Positions 47,282 to 56,916 of a DNA stretch of 64,000 nucleotides are shown in pieces. The stretch lies in contig NZ_ML776454.1 in assembly GCF_009830945.1 (NCBI RefSeq), forward strand, positions 249,240 through 313,239. The letters run 5' to 3'. The stretch is from Nocardiopsis sp. FR4. GTDB taxonomy: Bacteria > Actinomycetota > Actinomycetes > Streptosporangiales > Streptosporangiaceae. Both the position numbers and the translations under genes were made by a program. Numbering within the stretch: the stretch's first letter is position 1; each line of letters opens with the position of its first letter. The notes beneath the pieces were generated by a model that saw only the letters and a program-made list of their open reading frames with translations, ran no database searches and was not told the DNA's origin.

Positions 47282-47983
47282 ATGACCTGGCACACCCGGC
47301 CCATGGCCGCGTTCGACATCGAGACCACCGGCCTGGACCTGGCCCACGACCGCATCGTCACCGCCGCCCTGTGGCGCATCGACCCCGCCGCCCGCACCAA
47401 GGACGTCACCACCTGGCTGGTCGACCCGGGGATCGACATCCCCCAGGAGGCCACCGACATCCACCACATCACCACCGCCCACGCCCGCGAACACGGGCGC
47501 CCCGCCGCCGAGGCGGTGCCCGAGATCGGCGCCGCCCTGGAGAAGGCCGTCGCCGACGGGCTGCCCGTGGTGATCTACAACGCCCCCTACGACCTCGGCC
47601 TGCTCTCCGCCGAACTCCGCCGGCACGGCGCGGAGGCCCGTTTCGGGGAGGCCGTGCGCGTTCTGGACCCCCTGGTGATCGACAAGCGCTTCGACACCTT
47701 CCGGCGAGGCTCGCGCAAACTCGTCGACGTGTGCGCCCACCACGGCGTGCGCCTGGACGCCGACCAGGCCCACGGGGCCGCAGCCGACGCCCTGGCCGCC
47801 GCCCGCCTGGCCTGGAAGCTCGCCGCCACCCACCCCGAACTCGCCGACATGGACATCGACGACCTGCACGACGCCCAGGTCACCTGGAAGGCCGCCCAAG
47901 CCGCCAGCTTCCAGGACTACCTCCGCCGCAGGAACCCCGACGCGGTCGTGGACGGCTCCTGGCCGCTGGCCGCGAGCACCTGA
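47282..47983 (+). CDS. DEDDh 3'-5' exonuclease (DNA polymerase III epsilon-like)
   Basis: The 233-residue protein carries the DEDDh exonuclease motifs in order: FDIETTGLD (ExoI), YNAPYDLGLLSAELR (ExoII) and the closing His and Asp in HGAAADALAAARLA (ExoIII). It should remove nucleotides from DNA or RNA 3' ends with two metal ions. Length and layout match stand-alone exonuclease-domain proteins of actinomycetes rather than the replicative epsilon subunit. ATG 47282 follows GGAAAGG. It is monocistronic. Confidence 0.92.
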   Translation: MTWHTRPMAAFDIETTGLDLAHDRIVTAALWRIDPAARTKDVTTWLVDPGIDIPQEATDIHHITTAHAREHGRPAAEAVPEIGAALEKAVADGLPVVIYNAPYDLGLLSAELRRHGAEARFGEAVRVLDPLVIDKRFDTFRRGSRKLVDVCAHHGVRLDADQAHGAAADALAAARLAWKLAATHPELADMDIDDLHDAQVTWKAAQAASFQDYLRRRNPDAVVDGSWPLAAST

Positions 47984-48231
47984 CCCCCCGTCCCCGGCCC
48001 CGTGCGCACCACCGCACCGGGGAGTTTCTCCAGCACACGCACTGAAACGGGAAGACACGATACTGATGTCCGATTTCGCATTCGCGCGCGGAAGCCGGGC
48101 GCGCCGAGTTCCGGACAAGGGGTATTGCGCCGGCCGGCGCCCTATCGTTTCGGTCGGCCACCGATAGCACGGGAAAGCGCCGCTGGCCTGGATCCGCAGG
48201 TCGGCGGCGCCTTTCTGACGTTCGGAGAGAG

Positions 48232-48305
48232 TAGGCCGGGCAGGACTCGAACCCGCGACCCAGGGATTATGAGTCCCCTGCTCTAACCAACTGAGCTACC
48301 GGCCC
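48232..48305 (-). tRNA. tRNA with CAT anticodon (elongator Met or Ile2)
   Basis: The 74-nt gene on the minus strand begins GGGCCGGTAGCTCAGTTGG and has anticodon loop CTCATAA (anticodon CAT), a T-loop with GGTTCGAGTCC, and a 7-bp acceptor stem with one G-T pair and discriminator A. No CCA is encoded. CAT can be elongator methionine or lysidine-modified isoleucine-2; sequence alone does not settle which. It stands alone, divergent from malate dehydrogenase. Confidence 0.95.
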
Positions 48306-48445
48306 GCCGTCGTCGGCAAACGTCATCCTAACAGGGTGTGTCCGGCCTTTCCCCGCCCGGAATCCGTTACCGGACAAGGCCTGCGGGCGGACCCCGGGGC
48401 CCTACCGCGCCCCTGGGTCACCGGCCGCCGGAGTCCGAGGTCTAG

Positions 48446-49546
<1,101 letters not shown>

Positions 49547-49653
49547 CGACCGGAGCGACACGGTGACGGGCGCGCCCCACGCGGGGCGTGCCCGTCGTCG
49601 TGGGGGCGGCGCACCGTCCCGAAGGGCTTCGCGGAGCAGGCAGTATAGAGACC

Positions 49654-52161
49654 GTGAGTCTCATCGATGTGCTTCCGGCCGAACCTGAACCCGACTCCCT
49701 CTTCGAGGCGTTCGCTTTGTGGGCCGAGGAGCGGGGCCTCACCCTCTACCCCCACCAGGAGGAGGCCCTCATCGAGGTCGTCTCCGGGTCCAACGTCATC
49801 CTCAACACCCCCACCGGCTCGGGCAAGAGCCTGGTGGCCACGGGCGCGCTGTTCGCCGCCCTGGCCCGGGACGAGTGCGCGTTCTACACCGCGCCGATCA
49901 AGGCGCTGGTCTCGGAGAAGTTCTTCGACCTGTGCAAGATCTTCGGCACCGAGAACGTCGGCATGATGACCGGTGACGCCAGCGTCAACGCCGACGCGCC
50001 CATCGTGTGCTGCACGGCCGAGGTGCTCGCGCAGATCGCGCTGGCCGAGGGCGCGCACGCCGACATCAACACCGTCATCATGGACGAGTTCCACTTCTAC
50101 GCCGAACCGGACCGCGGGTGGGCCTGGCAGGTGCCCCTGCTGGAGATGCCGCAGGCGCAGTTCGTCCTGATGTCGGCCACACTGGGCGACGTCAGCCGCT
50201 TCGAGGAGGACCTGGAGGAGCGCACCGGCAGGTCCACCGCCGTGGTGGCCTCCGCCGAGCGCCCCGTCCCGCTCTACTACGACTACCGGGTCACCCCGCT
50301 GCACGAGACCCTGGAGGAGCTGCTGGGCAGCGGCCAGGCCCCGGTCTACATCGTGCACTTCACCCAGGCGCAGGCGGTGGAGCGCGCGCAGTCGCTCACC
50401 AGCATCAACATGTGCACCAAGGAGGAGAAGGCGGCGATCGCGGCGGAGATCGGCAACTTCCGCTTCACCACCCGGTTCGGGCGCAACCTGTCGCGTTACG
50501 TGCGGCACGGCATCGGCGTGCACCACGCGGGGATGCTGCCCAAGTACCGGCGGCTGGTGGAGCGACTGGCCCAGGCCGGGCTGCTCAAGGTCATCTGCGG
50601 CACCGACACCCTGGGCGTGGGCGTGAACGTGCCCATCCGCACCGTGCTGTTCACGGCCCTGAGCAAGTACGACGGAATCCGGGTGCGCCGCCTGCGCGCC
50701 CGCGAGTTCCACCAGATCGCCGGGCGGGCCGGTCGCGCGGGCTTCGACACCGTGGGCCACGTGGTGGCCCAGGCCCCCGAGCACGTCATCGAGAACGAGA
50801 AGGCGCTGGCCAAGGCGGGCGACGACACCAAGAAGCGGCGCAAGGTGGTGCGCAAGAAGGCCCCCGAGGGGTTCGTCTCCTGGGACGAGGCCACCTTCCG
50901 CAAGCTCATCGAGTCCGAGCCCGAACCGCTGACCTCGCGGTTCCGGGTGAGCAACGCCATGCTGCTGAGCGTGATCAACCGGCCCGGCGACTGCTTCTCC
51001 TCGATGCGCCACCTGCTGCGGGAGAACCACGACGACCGCAAGACGCAGCGCCGCCACATCCGCGAGGCGATCGCCATCTACCGGTCGCTGCTGGACGGCG
51101 GGATCGTGGAGACGCTGGACGAACCCGACGAGCAGGGGCGCACCGCGCGGCTGACGGTGGACCTGCAGTCCGACTTCGCGCTCAACCAGCCCCTGTCGAC
51201 CTTCGCGCTGGCCGCGCTGGAGCTGCTGGACAAGGAGTCGCCCGCCTACCCGCTGGACGTGCTCAGCGTGGTGGAGTCCACCCTGGACGACCCCCGCCAG
51301 ATCCTGGGCGCGCAGCTCAACAAGGCGCGCGGCGAGGCCGTCCAGCAGATGAAGATGGACGGTGTCGAGTACGACGAGCGCATGGAACGGCTGGAGGAGG
51401 TCGACTACCCCAAGCCGCTGGAGGAGCTGCTCAGCCACGCCTACGAGGTCTACCGGCGCGGCCACCCGTGGGTGGGCGACCACCCGCTCCGGCCCAAGAC
51501 GGTGGCCCGCGACATGTACGAGCGGGCGATGACCTTCACCGAGTACGTGGGCTACTACGAGCTGGCCCGCTCGGAGGGCCTGGTACTGCGCTACCTGGCC
51601 AGCGCGTACAAGGCGCTGAACCAGACGGTGCCCGACGACGCCAAGACCGAGGAGCTGCGCGACCTCATCGAGTGGCTGGGCGAGCTGGTGCGCCAGGTCG
51701 ACTCCAGCCTGCTGGACGAGTGGGAGCAGCTGACCAACCCCGAGGCGGAGGCCCCCGCGGAGGACGAGCCCGCCGAGGAGAGGGTGCGCCCGGTGACCAC
51801 GAACGCCCGGGCCTTCCGGGTGCTGGTGCGCAACGAGATGTTCCGGCGGGTGGAACTGGCCGCACGCCGCCGCTTCGGCGAGCTGGGCGCCCTGGAGGAG
51901 AACGGGGAGTGGGACGCCGAGGCCTGGGCGGAGGCCCTGGAGGAGTACTTCGAGGAGCACGACGAGATCGGCACCGGTCCCGACGCGCGCGGTCCGGCGA
52001 TGCTGCTCATCGAGCGGGAACCGGAGCTGTGGCGGGTGCGCCAGATCCTCGCCGACCCTGCGGGCGACCACGACTGGGGCATCAGCGCCGAGGTGGACCT
52101 GGCCGCCTCCGACGCCGAGGGCCGGGCGGTGGTCCGCGTGGTGGACGTCAACCGGCTCTGA
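49654..52161 (+). CDS. DUF3516-type superfamily II DExH helicase
   Basis: The 835-residue protein has Walker A NTPTGSGKSLV (about 52), motif II MDEFHFY (about 143), motif III MSATLGD, a helicase C domain with GIGVHHAGMLPKYRR and motif VI HQIAGRAGRAGF (about 355). The C-terminal half (about 430-835) is the DUF3516 region (for example TSRFRVSNAMLLSVINRPGD). The layout resembles Ski2/Mtr4-like RNA helicases, so RNA processing is inferred. GTG 49654 follows TATAGAGACC with no ribosome-binding site. TATAGA could be a -10, which would make the message leaderless. It lies 107 bp after mdh. Confidence 0.92.
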   Translation: MSLIDVLPAEPEPDSLFEAFALWAEERGLTLYPHQEEALIEVVSGSNVILNTPTGSGKSLVATGALFAALARDECAFYTAPIKALVSEKFFDLCKIFGTENVGMMTGDASVNADAPIVCCTAEVLAQIALAEGAHADINTVIMDEFHFYAEPDRGWAWQVPLLEMPQAQFVLMSATLGDVSRFEEDLEERTGRSTAVVASAERPVPLYYDYRVTPLHETLEELLGSGQAPVYIVHFTQAQAVERAQSLTSINMCTKEEKAAIAAEIGNFRFTTRFGRNLSRYVRHGIGVHHAGMLPKYRRLVERLAQAGLLKVICGTDTLGVGVNVPIRTVLFTALSKYDGIRVRRLRAREFHQIAGRAGRAGFDTVGHVVAQAPEHVIENEKALAKAGDDTKKRRKVVRKKAPEGFVSWDEATFRKLIESEPEPLTSRFRVSNAMLLSVINRPGDCFSSMRHLLRENHDDRKTQRRHIREAIAIYRSLLDGGIVETLDEPDEQGRTARLTVDLQSDFALNQPLSTFALAALELLDKESPAYPLDVLSVVESTLDDPRQILGAQLNKARGEAVQQMKMDGVEYDERMERLEEVDYPKPLEELLSHAYEVYRRGHPWVGDHPLRPKTVARDMYERAMTFTEYVGYYELARSEGLVLRYLASAYKALNQTVPDDAKTEELRDLIEWLGELVRQVDSSLLDEWEQLTNPEAEAPAEDEPAEERVRPVTTNARAFRVLVRNEMFRRVELAARRRFGELGALEENGEWDAEAWAEALEEYFEEHDEIGTGPDARGPAMLLIEREPELWRVRQILADPAGDHDWGISAEVDLAASDAEGRAVVRVVDVNRL

Positions 52162-52174
52162 GCGGGCGCGCGGC

Positions 52175-52645
52175 TCAGCCCAGCAGGTGGGCGTTGACCT
52201 CGCGGACCGCCCCGGCCAGGTCGGGGCGCTCCACCACGGTCCGCCCCGCGGCGCGCAGGCGCTCGGCCCCGTCGCAGTCCACGAACAGGGCGGGCTCGCG
52301 CCAGGCGAAGACCACCCTCGCCACCGGCGTCGTCAGGATGAGGTCGCTGCACGCCAGCGGCCGGGAGGAGCGGGAGCTGCACGGCTCCAGCGACGAGTAC
52401 AGGGTGGCGGCGGCCAGCCGGGGGTCCTCGGGGTCGATCCCGCGCAGGGCCGTCTCCTCGGCGTGGTCGCGGGGGTCGTCCCGGCGCGAATAGCCCTCCC
52501 CCAGGAGGGTGCCGTCGGCGGCGACCACCGCGCAGCCCACCGAGAAGGCGGTGGCCGAGGGCGGGCACGAGCGCGACAGCCCGACGGTACGGCGCAGCCA
52601 GAGGGCGTCGGCCGTCCCCTCGGACGGTGGCGGACCGGAGCTCAC
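52175..52645 (-). CDS. RibD-type deaminase domain protein
   Basis: The 156-residue protein belongs to the cytidine/deoxycytidylate deaminase fold. It has the zinc site HAEETAL and SLEPCSSRSSRPLACSDLIL (His, Glu proton shuttle, and Cys pair spaced by eight), plus FSVGCAVVAADGTLLGEGYS. It resembles the deaminase half of RibD in riboflavin synthesis. The ATG overlaps the stop of the reductase gene upstream by 4 bp. In most bacteria the two activities sit in one RibD protein; here they are separate but coupled genes. It converges with the helicase gene, 13 bp apart. Confidence 0.87.
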   Translation of the reverse strand: MSSGPPPSEGTADALWLRRTVGLSRSCPPSATAFSVGCAVVAADGTLLGEGYSRRDDPRDHAEETALRGIDPEDPRLAAATLYSSLEPCSSRSSRPLACSDLILTTPVARVVFAWREPALFVDCDGAERLRAAGRTVVERPDLAGAVREVNAHLLG

Positions 52646-53370
52646 CCCCGCTCCCCCGCGCCGTCCTCCCGGTCGCTCAGGCGGTAGCGCAGGACCGCCA
52701 CGTCCCCGAGCGAGCGTGCCTCCGCCAGGCGCATCGGCGCGCCGGGGCCCTGGGGGAAGGCGGCGGGCAGGACGAAGCGCGGGGCCGCCTCCTCGCCCAC
52801 GAAGAAGGGGGCCACGGCGAGCCGCAGCTCGTCGACCAGTCCGGAGGTGAGGAACAGGGTGTGGATGTGCCCGCCGCCCTCGACCAGCAGCCGTTCCACT
52901 CCGCGTCCGGCCAGGTCGGCCAGGACGGCCGCGGCGGTGGGCGGGTCGCCCGCGTCCACGACCTCGGCGGGCGGGTCGGCGTCGGGGCGGCGGCCCAGCG
53001 CCTCACGGGCGGTGGACACGCCCGCTCCCCCGGTGTAGACCACGGCCCCCGCGTCGCCGGTGGCGAAGAAACGGGCGGCGGGGTCGACCCTTCCGCTGCG
53101 CGTGACCAGGGCCTTGAGCAGGTGCTCGGTGCGCCCCCTGGCGCGTCGGCGCTCGCGCAGCTCGGGTGAGCGGACCAGGAGCCGGGGGTCGTCGGTCCGC
53201 AGGGTGCCCGCGCCGACGAGGATCGCGTCGCACTCCGCGCGCAGGGCGTCGATCTCGGCGAAGTCGGCCGGGTTGGAGAGGCGGAGCCGCTCCGGGCCGG
53301 TGTCGTCGATGCGTCCGTCGACCGACATGGCGCAGCTGAGGATGGTATAGGGGCGGTCCACGCGGATCAT
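52642..53370 (-). CDS. RibD C-terminal (pyrimidine reductase) domain protein
   Basis: The 242-residue protein matches the RibD/dihydrofolate-reductase-like domain. RPYTILSCAMSVDGRIDDTG, IDALRAECDAILVGAGTLRT, DDPRLLVRSPELRERR and LLVEGGGHIHTLFLTSGLVD are typical of the NADPH-binding and substrate sites. It should reduce the ribosyl group in riboflavin synthesis. ATG 53370 keeps the first beta strand, though its ribosome-binding site is weak (GTAGG). It is coupled to the deaminase gene by ATGA overlap. Other rib genes are not present. Confidence 0.88.
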   Translation of the reverse strand: MIRVDRPYTILSCAMSVDGRIDDTGPERLRLSNPADFAEIDALRAECDAILVGAGTLRTDDPRLLVRSPELRERRRARGRTEHLLKALVTRSGRVDPAARFFATGDAGAVVYTGGAGVSTAREALGRRPDADPPAEVVDAGDPPTAAAVLADLAGRGVERLLVEGGGHIHTLFLTSGLVDELRLAVAPFFVGEEAAPRFVLPAAFPQGPGAPMRLAEARSLGDVAVLRYRLSDREDGAGERG

Positions 53371-53918
53371 CCTACGTGAGGCGCGGGCCGGGCCCCGGAG
53401 GGCGCCGCAGGCGACCGGAGAGCCGTGGACGCGGGTGGGCGGGAGCGATTTCCGATACGTCCCATCGTCGGTCGGGTGGGCGGGAATTCCGTGTCCAGAA
53501 AGCTGATTCCCGCAGGCAGCCGCCGCGCGGCAAAGAATGGCCCGCCGGGCGGTGACCACGTTCCTTTCTCCACGGCCGGGCACGGGGAAGCCCGGGTTCC
53601 GATCGCGCCCGGCGCGGTCCGACCGACGCTCTCCCCGAAGGCGCCGGAGTCACAGGGGTTGACAGCCGTATACGCCCGAAGCCCGCACCCACGGGCTTGC
53701 GTGCACCGAGAGCCCTCCCCAATACGCCACATAATGGACATTGAGCATATAAGTACTAGCCACCCCAAGAGCACCCTCGGCCGTACTCCTCGACACTTCC
53801 CGGGCACTCCGAGCGATGATTTCTCCATCCCGTGTCTGTGACTCGGTTAACAACACCGCACACTCGGAATAGAATCCAGTGGTCGACCCACTTCCCCACC
53901 TCCGACAAGAGGACGGCG
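53371..53918. other. Intergenic region upstream of the DUF574 methyltransferase gene
   Basis: The 548-bp region between divergent genes contains no supported gene. It has an AT-rich patch at 53735-53760 and a good promoter for the rightward gene at 53847-53875. The leftward promoter for the reductase gene could not be identified. Confidence 0.5.
53847..53875 (+). promoter_or_regulatory. Housekeeping-type promoter for the DUF574 gene
   Basis: TTAACA (53847-53852) and TAGAAT (53870-53875) are each one base from the sigma-70/HrdB consensus and are spaced by exactly 17 bp. The predicted start lies near 53882, leaving a leader of about 37 nt with AGAGGAC before the ATG. Confidence 0.75.
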
Positions 53919-54806
53919 ATGTCTCGATTCACCTCTCCCGACTTCCTGAGGCGGGCGGGGGGCAACCACGTCCGGGCCAATCCCCCGCCCCCCCTCGATC
54001 TGACCCGACCGAGTCTGGCACGGCTGCACTCCTTCCACCTCAAGGGCAAGGACCACTTCGAGGTGGACCGGGACCTGGCCAGCCGGGCGGAGCAGGTGGC
54101 CCCCGGGTTCCAGGACCTGGTCCTGGGTGAGCGCGCCTTCCTGCAGCGGGCGGTACGGCACCTGAGCGAGGACCTGGGTATCCGCCAGTTCGTCCAGCTC
54201 GGCGCGGGCCTGCCCGCGCCCGGCGACCCACACGAGATCGCGCACGAGAGCGACCCCTCGGCCCGCGTCCTCTACGCCACCGACGACCCGGTGGTACTGA
54301 CCCACCACCTGGCTCTGCTGCGCGACGGGCGCACCACCACGGCGGTACGGGCCGGGCTCACCCAGCCGGACCAACTCCTGCGCAGCTCCGAGACCCGGGG
54401 CTTCCTCGACCTCGACGAGCCCGTGGGCCTGCTGCTCACCGGCGTGGTCGCGCACACCTCCGACGCCGACACTCCGGGGAAGCACATCGCCGCCCTGCGC
54501 GACGCCCTGGCCCCCGGAAGCCGCATGGTCCTCAGCCACTACTGCCGTCCCGACTCCGCCGCCTTCCCCAAGGACGTCGCGCGGACCGAACAGCTGGAGC
54601 GGCTCTTCCTGGACCGTCTCGGATCCGGTCGCTGGCGCTCCCGCCAGGCCATCGAGGCCTTCTTCGAGGGCTGGCGGATCAGCGAGCCCGGAGTGATCGA
54701 GGTCCAGCGCTGGCGCACGCTGCCCGTGGCACCGCCCGTGCCCGGCTGCTACCAGATGCCCCAGCGCAACCGCCGCCTGCTGATCGGCGGCATCGGCGAA
54801 ATCTGA
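53919..54806 (+). CDS. DUF574/Methyltransf_19 SAM-dependent methyltransferase
   Basis: The 295-residue protein matches the actinomycete DUF574 family. Features are DLTRPSLARLHSFHLKGKDH, then VDRDLASRAEQVAPG, RAVRHLSEDLGIRQFVQLGA (motif I region), ARVLYATDDPVVLTHHLALL (acidic SAM contact) and EPVGLLLTGVVAHTSD. The common family phrase for the first loop reads DYLLGGKDH; here it is FHLKGKDH. The substrate is unknown. These genes are numerous in actinomycetes and often sit beside helix-turn-helix regulators, but none is adjacent. The promoter is clear. Confidence 0.9.
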   Translation: MSRFTSPDFLRRAGGNHVRANPPPPLDLTRPSLARLHSFHLKGKDHFEVDRDLASRAEQVAPGFQDLVLGERAFLQRAVRHLSEDLGIRQFVQLGAGLPAPGDPHEIAHESDPSARVLYATDDPVVLTHHLALLRDGRTTTAVRAGLTQPDQLLRSSETRGFLDLDEPVGLLLTGVVAHTSDADTPGKHIAALRDALAPGSRMVLSHYCRPDSAAFPKDVARTEQLERLFLDRLGSGRWRSRQAIEAFFEGWRISEPGVIEVQRWRTLPVAPPVPGCYQMPQRNRRLLIGGIGEI

Positions 54807-54986
54807 TCCCTCTCCCGTCGCCCTCTGACCCGCGTTGGAGCCGCCGTGGCCCGGCAGCGGGCGAGGGGCCGCCCTCCCACCGGACCCGGTTCGCCGGAAC
54901 GGAGTGCCGTGGGAAGCCGGGGCGACGGCCACGGGGCCCCTCCCGCGGAAGGACCCCGCTCCCCGCGTACGCGCGCGCCGCCCGGA

Positions 54987-56591
54987 TCAGGGGCTGGCGC
55001 AACTGACGCCGCCGGGCGGAGCGGACGAACCGCCGCTGACGACGAACCCGAACGTGACCGCGGCTCCGGCGGCCACCGTGCCGTTCCAGGGGGTGTTGCG
55101 CACCCGCACGGACCCGCTGGTGCCGGTGTTCTGCCCGTTCCAGAGGTTGGCGATCGACTGACCGGAGGCCAGGGTCATGCCGACGGTCCAGCCGTCGAGC
55201 GGGGTGGTGCCGTCGTTGCGGACCGACACCTCGCCCTGGAACCCTCCGGACCAGCTGTTGACCGTGCGGTAGCTGGCGGTGCAGGCGCCGTCCTCGCCGT
55301 CGCCCGGACCACCGTCCCCGGGGTCGCCGTCACCCGGGTCCCCGCCGCCGGTCAGCACCGGGGTCTGCCAGTTCCGCCACGCGGACAGGTCGCCGGACTT
55401 GGCGGGCGAGACGCGGAACACACCGGGCGCCTGGCCCGTCCCCAGCAGGAAGGCCTCGATGCTCTGCCGCAGCGGTCCCCGCCACTCGGATCTGCTGGCG
55501 CAGTGGGTGCCGTCCTGGACGTCGGACCAGTAACTGATGTTGGCCTCGGCGCCGAGCGCCCGGTAGACCTCGGCCCCGCCCCGGGCGGCGACGCTGGCGG
55601 AGCGGGCGCCCAGCCAGTCGACGTGCGGGTTGTCCATGATGAGCAGGCCCCGCGGCGCGACCATGCCGACGATCTGGTGTGTGTCCACCGGCAGCGCGTT
55701 CGGGTTGCCCGTGTAGTCGCCGAAGGCGTCGCCCAGCCACGGCTGCTCGCCGTAGGCGCTGCTCAGCGGTTGGGCTCCGCTCTCCTGGGCGACCGCGCGC
55801 AGGGCGGGAACTCCGCCGGTACCCGACTCGATCGGCATGGTCAGGTCCACGCGCTGGTCGAAGGCGCCGGCGACGAGGGCGCCCTTGCCGTAGCGCGAAC
55901 ACCCCGTGACGCCGGTGGCGTCGGTACGCAGGACGGCACCGCCGGACTGTTCGAGGACGTCGATGATCCGGCTCGTGCCCCAGGCCCAGGCCATGAGCAG
56001 TCCCGTACCGCTGGAGGAGCCGTAGAGGTCGTAGAACGCGCCCCGCTTGCTGCCCCGGGACGTGCCCTCCGCCCCGACCGCGAAGGGGTCGTAGCTGATG
56101 ACGGCGGCACCGGCGGCCTTGATCGTGGCCGTGTCCGCCCCGAAGCCCCCGTAGACGATCACGGCCGGGAAGGGACCCTGGCCGCTCGGCAGGTCGACCG
56201 AGGCGGAGAAGCTGGTGCTGCGGCCCTGGTCCGTCACGTTCACGGTGATCCGGGACGAGGAGACGGATCCCGTCACGCTGTCCGGCGGAGCGGGCTTGGA
56301 TCCGTAGACGGAGCGCTCGGCCAGCTCGTGGATCTCGGCCCGGCGGCACTCCCACTCGTCCGCGGTGGACACGCGCGTGCCGTCCAGCCGGGTGAAGGGG
56401 TCGGGGAGCTGGGAGGTGGACGCCGGGGAGCCCGAGCCGGGCACCGCGCAGTCGGCGCCGTTGTGCTCGTCCGGACTGGCCGCGGCCGGTGCCGGTGCCA
56501 GGGTCAGGGCGGCCAGGCCGGCGGCGACCGCCAGGGCTGCGGCAGCCCACGTTCGGGGACGGTGTCGGTGCCGGTGTCGGTGGAAGGACAT
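54987..56591 (-). CDS. Secreted CE15 glucuronoyl esterase with CBM2
   Basis: The 534-residue protein starts at ATG 56591 behind GGGAGG. A signal peptide follows a His/Arg-rich N-terminus (cleavage near APAAASPDE). The CE15 alpha/beta-hydrolase domain (about 45-405) has the hallmark nucleophile motif TGCSRYGKGAL (Ser about 229), Glu in IESGTGG and His in DGTHCAS. An acidic Gly/Asp/Pro linker joins a family 2 cellulose-binding module (about 430-534) with conserved Trp residues (NSWSGGFQGEV, DGWTV, NTPWNG). It should split ester bonds between lignin and glucuronoxylan while bound to plant cell walls. It lies in tandem with a pectate lyase gene. Confidence 0.9.
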   Translation of the reverse strand: MSFHRHRHRHRPRTWAAAALAVAAGLAALTLAPAPAAASPDEHNGADCAVPGSGSPASTSQLPDPFTRLDGTRVSTADEWECRRAEIHELAERSVYGSKPAPPDSVTGSVSSSRITVNVTDQGRSTSFSASVDLPSGQGPFPAVIVYGGFGADTATIKAAGAAVISYDPFAVGAEGTSRGSKRGAFYDLYGSSSGTGLLMAWAWGTSRIIDVLEQSGGAVLRTDATGVTGCSRYGKGALVAGAFDQRVDLTMPIESGTGGVPALRAVAQESGAQPLSSAYGEQPWLGDAFGDYTGNPNALPVDTHQIVGMVAPRGLLIMDNPHVDWLGARSASVAARGGAEVYRALGAEANISYWSDVQDGTHCASRSEWRGPLRQSIEAFLLGTGQAPGVFRVSPAKSGDLSAWRNWQTPVLTGGGDPGDGDPGDGGPGDGEDGACTASYRTVNSWSGGFQGEVSVRNDGTTPLDGWTVGMTLASGQSIANLWNGQNTGTSGSVRVRNTPWNGTVAAGAAVTFGFVVSGGSSAPPGGVSCASP

Positions 56592-56916
56592 GGAGACCTC
56601 CGGGAGGAGCGCGCGGCCGACGGGACGGGCCCCTCGCGCGCGCCGGATGGGGGGTGGTCCGGCTCGGCCCGGCGGGGCCACCGCTCCCGCGGAGGCGTGT
56701 TCGGAGGACGGAGGGTCGCGGGTCCGGAACCGGGAGTGAAACCATCGTAGGAAGGAGACCGCTTTCCAGCCAGACTTTACGGGAATTTTCCGGAAGAATT
56801 TCGGAAAAGGATCATCGGGTCATGGGTGGAAAGGAGTGGGCACTGGACGGGGCCCTCCCCTGCCGGAAAGGGCCCCGCGGTCGGCGCCGTGGTGCTCGCT
56901 GGCACCCGACGTCAGG
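56592..56916. promoter_or_regulatory. CE15 promoter region with degenerate LacI-type site
   Basis: The region holds the minus-strand promoter: TGGCTG (56773-56768), 17 bp, then TACGAT (56750-56745). In the spacer, 56751-56768 is an imperfect inverted repeat, GGAAAGCG facing CTCCTTCC (6 of 8 positions). It shares its better half-site with the perfect operator before the pectate lyase gene. A second AT-rich dyad with TTCCGGAA lies at 56781-56798. Confidence 0.45.
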
